Assembly: GCF_018449515.1 (NCBI RefSeq)
Contig: NZ_JAAVUQ010000011.1
Coordinates: forward strand, 1 to 64,000
DNA from: Caballeronia sp. dw_19
Lineage (GTDB): Bacteria > Pseudomonadota > Gammaproteobacteria > Burkholderiales > Burkholderiaceae
DNA: 64,000 nt
Direction: 5' to 3'
This document shows, piece after piece, positions 62,955-64,000 of this stretch. Positions within the stretch are counted from its first letter, which is position 1. Each line of letters begins with the position of its first letter. The notes beneath the pieces are model-generated. The model did no database searches. It had not been told where the DNA came from and worked only from the letters and a program-made list of their open reading frames with translations. A program made the position numbers and the translations under genes.

Positions 62955-63650
62955 ATGAGCTACATCCACTTCATCGGTGGCGAAAAAGGAGGCGTCGGCA
63001 AATCGCTCGTCGCCCGCGTATTAGCCCAGTATTTTGTTGATCGGAACATCCCGTTCACGGGTTTCGACACAGACAAATCGCACGGCGCGTTATTGCGCTT
63101 CTATGCGGATTTTGCTGCACCGGCCGTGCTTGATCGTCACGATAGCCTGGACCCCATCATTGAACATGCGCTTGAGGATCCTCAGCGGCGCATCCTGGTC
63201 GATCTTGCCGCGCAGACGCAGCAGTCTCTCGGGAAATGGCTTGACGACGCGGACGTTATTGATCTCGCGCAAGAGCATGGCCTGACGCTGACCTGGTGGC
63301 ACGTGATGGACGCCGGGCGCGATTCGGTCGACCTGCTGCGACAGTGGCTCGATCAGTTCGGCGGACGGATCAAGCTGGTCATCGTGCTGAATGAGGTTCG
63401 TGGGGACCGGTTCGAGATTCTCGAAGCGTCAGGGGAACTCGCCCGGGCCAAAGCGCTGGGTGCCAGTGTGATCAGCCTGCGGCGCCTGCCCGATACCACC
63501 ATGCAGAAAATCGATCAGCATGGCGTTAGTTTTTGGGCGGCCGTTAATCATCCGGATCGAGCAGCTTCCGGGCTCGGTTTGCTGGAGCGGCAGCGCGTCA
63601 AGGTGTGGTTGAATCGCGCTTACGCGGAAATGGGCAGTCTGGCGTTGTAG
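62955..63650 (+). CDS. ParA/MinD-like deviant Walker ATPase, orphan
   Basis: 231 aa. 'GGEKGGVGKS' is a deviant Walker A (signature Lys plus catalytic Lys) and 'FTGFDTDKSHGALLRFY' matches the switch I area. The end has no DNA-binding domain. No parB or minC/E gene is adjacent, so it is not a standard partition pair. It may position a protein complex or act as a mobilisation-type ATPase. AAAGGA ribosome-binding site at 62940-62945. Confidence 0.85.
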   Translation: MSYIHFIGGEKGGVGKSLVARVLAQYFVDRNIPFTGFDTDKSHGALLRFYADFAAPAVLDRHDSLDPIIEHALEDPQRRILVDLAAQTQQSLGKWLDDADVIDLAQEHGLTLTWWHVMDAGRDSVDLLRQWLDQFGGRIKLVIVLNEVRGDRFEILEASGELARAKALGASVISLRRLPDTTMQKIDQHGVSFWAAVNHPDRAASGLGLLERQRVKVWLNRAYAEMGSLAL

Positions 63651-63790
63651 TGGAGGAGAACGGCCGGGAACGGAAAGCAGCCCGGCCGCCAAACAATAGA
63701 TAGTTATACGAACTAAATGGGACAAAAACCAGCGCGGAGAATCCTGTTGAACGATCCGCGCCGATACCCGCAAGAAACCACACCGTTCAC

Positions 63791-63820
63791 GCTTTCTTCC
63801 GGTCGATGCCGGAAGAAAGC
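63791..63820. terminator. 12-bp perfect hairpin between converging ParA-like and icd genes
   Basis: GCTTTCTTCCGG and CCGGAAGAAAGC pair around a 6-nt loop. It sits 21 bp downstream of the icd stop (minus strand). Likely the icd terminator, although no T-tract follows. Confidence 0.65.
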
Positions 63821-63840
63821 GATCAACGGCCATACACCAA

Positions 63841-64000
63841 TCAGCCCTTCAACGCTTCAGCCTGAGCTGCCGCCAGTACAGCGTTGAGCGTCTTGCTCGG
63901 ACGCATGACCGACTCCAGCTTTTCAAAGTCAGGCTTGTAGTAGCCGCCAATGTCCGCCGCTTGACCCTGGACCGCCGACAACTCACCCACGATGGTCTTC
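63841..64000 (-). CDS. icd: 3' end of monomeric NADP-isocitrate dehydrogenase (partial)
   Basis: The last 52 codons of a minus-strand gene that continues past the window. The visible end includes 'GQAADIGGYYKPDFEKLES' and 'MRPSKTLNAVLAAAQAEALKG', which matches the C-terminus of the ~740-aa monomeric isocitrate dehydrogenase (Azotobacter/Corynebacterium type). It is a TCA-cycle enzyme, cytoplasmic. Confidence 0.88.
   Translation of the reverse strand, partial: KTIVGELSAVQGQAADIGGYYKPDFEKLESVMRPSKTLNAVLAAAQAEALKG

Noticed and set aside
1..64000. CRISPR array, prophage or intact insertion sequence
   Set aside because: No regularly spaced repeats, integrase, transposase or terminal inverted repeats were seen; only short duplications and gene remnants.

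Overview
The window is high-GC DNA from the family Burkholderiaceae, most likely the Paraburkholderia/Caballeronia group. The evidence is the burkholderial siderophore gene repertoire, the monomeric isocitrate dehydrogenase at the right edge, and codon use. No rRNA, tRNA, CRISPR array, phage or intact insertion sequence was seen.

Positions ~1-42500 hold a complete iron-regulated non-ribosomal peptide synthetase (NRPS) siderophore locus. Left of it, on the minus strand, lie a divergent phosphopantetheinyl-transferase-like gene and a YdjA-type nitroreductase. The main plus-strand run is: MbtH protein, type II thioesterase, SznF/GrbD-like cupin protein, NRPS-A (YqcI/YcgG domain-C-A-T-C-A-T-C-A-T-TE), NRPS-B (FAAL-T-C-A-T-C), SyrP-like Asp beta-hydroxylase, stand-alone carrier protein, TonB receptor, NRPS-C (C-A-T-E-C-A-T), FhuD-, FhuB-, PvdE- and FhuC-like transport genes, and a PvdQ-like acylase. 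Fur-box-like sites precede the nitroreductase, MbtH, receptor and PvdE-like genes.

The SznF-like cupin protein plus the YqcI/YcgG domain is the enzyme pair associated with graminine, the C-diazeniumdiolate (N-nitrosohydroxylamine) amino acid of gramibactin-type siderophores. Adenylation codes read by eye give Asp (NRPS-B), Ser and an unassigned, possibly basic residue (NRPS-C), then Z-Gly-Z (NRPS-A), where both Z domains share an unusual code (DVHRTGL[I/V]AK). The inferred assembly order is NRPS-B, NRPS-C, NRPS-A, giving fatty acyl-(beta-OH)Asp-D-Ser-X-graminine-Gly-graminine. The most notable features are the fusion of the graminine-type oxygenase domain to an NRPS, an extra condensation-type domain next to the Asp module (candidate hydroxylase interface domain), an orphan carrier protein and an acylase.

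Positions ~42500-64000 are ordinary chromosomal genes: free Met-R-sulfoxide reductase, alpha/beta hydrolase, 3-hydroxyisobutyrate-dehydrogenase-like enzyme with a divergent LysR, HAD hydrolase, YcgR/PilZ protein, phospholipase-D-like protein, a LysR/SAF-oxidoreductase/MFS catabolic set, NnrU and a divergent TetR, glutathione peroxidase, MFS exporter, FrnE-type DsbA with a divergent LysR, GGDEF protein, ParA-like ATPase and the 3' end of icd. Between them are decayed pieces: an AEC permease tail, an MFS head and a beta-lactamase broken by a 7-bp duplication and an internal deletion.
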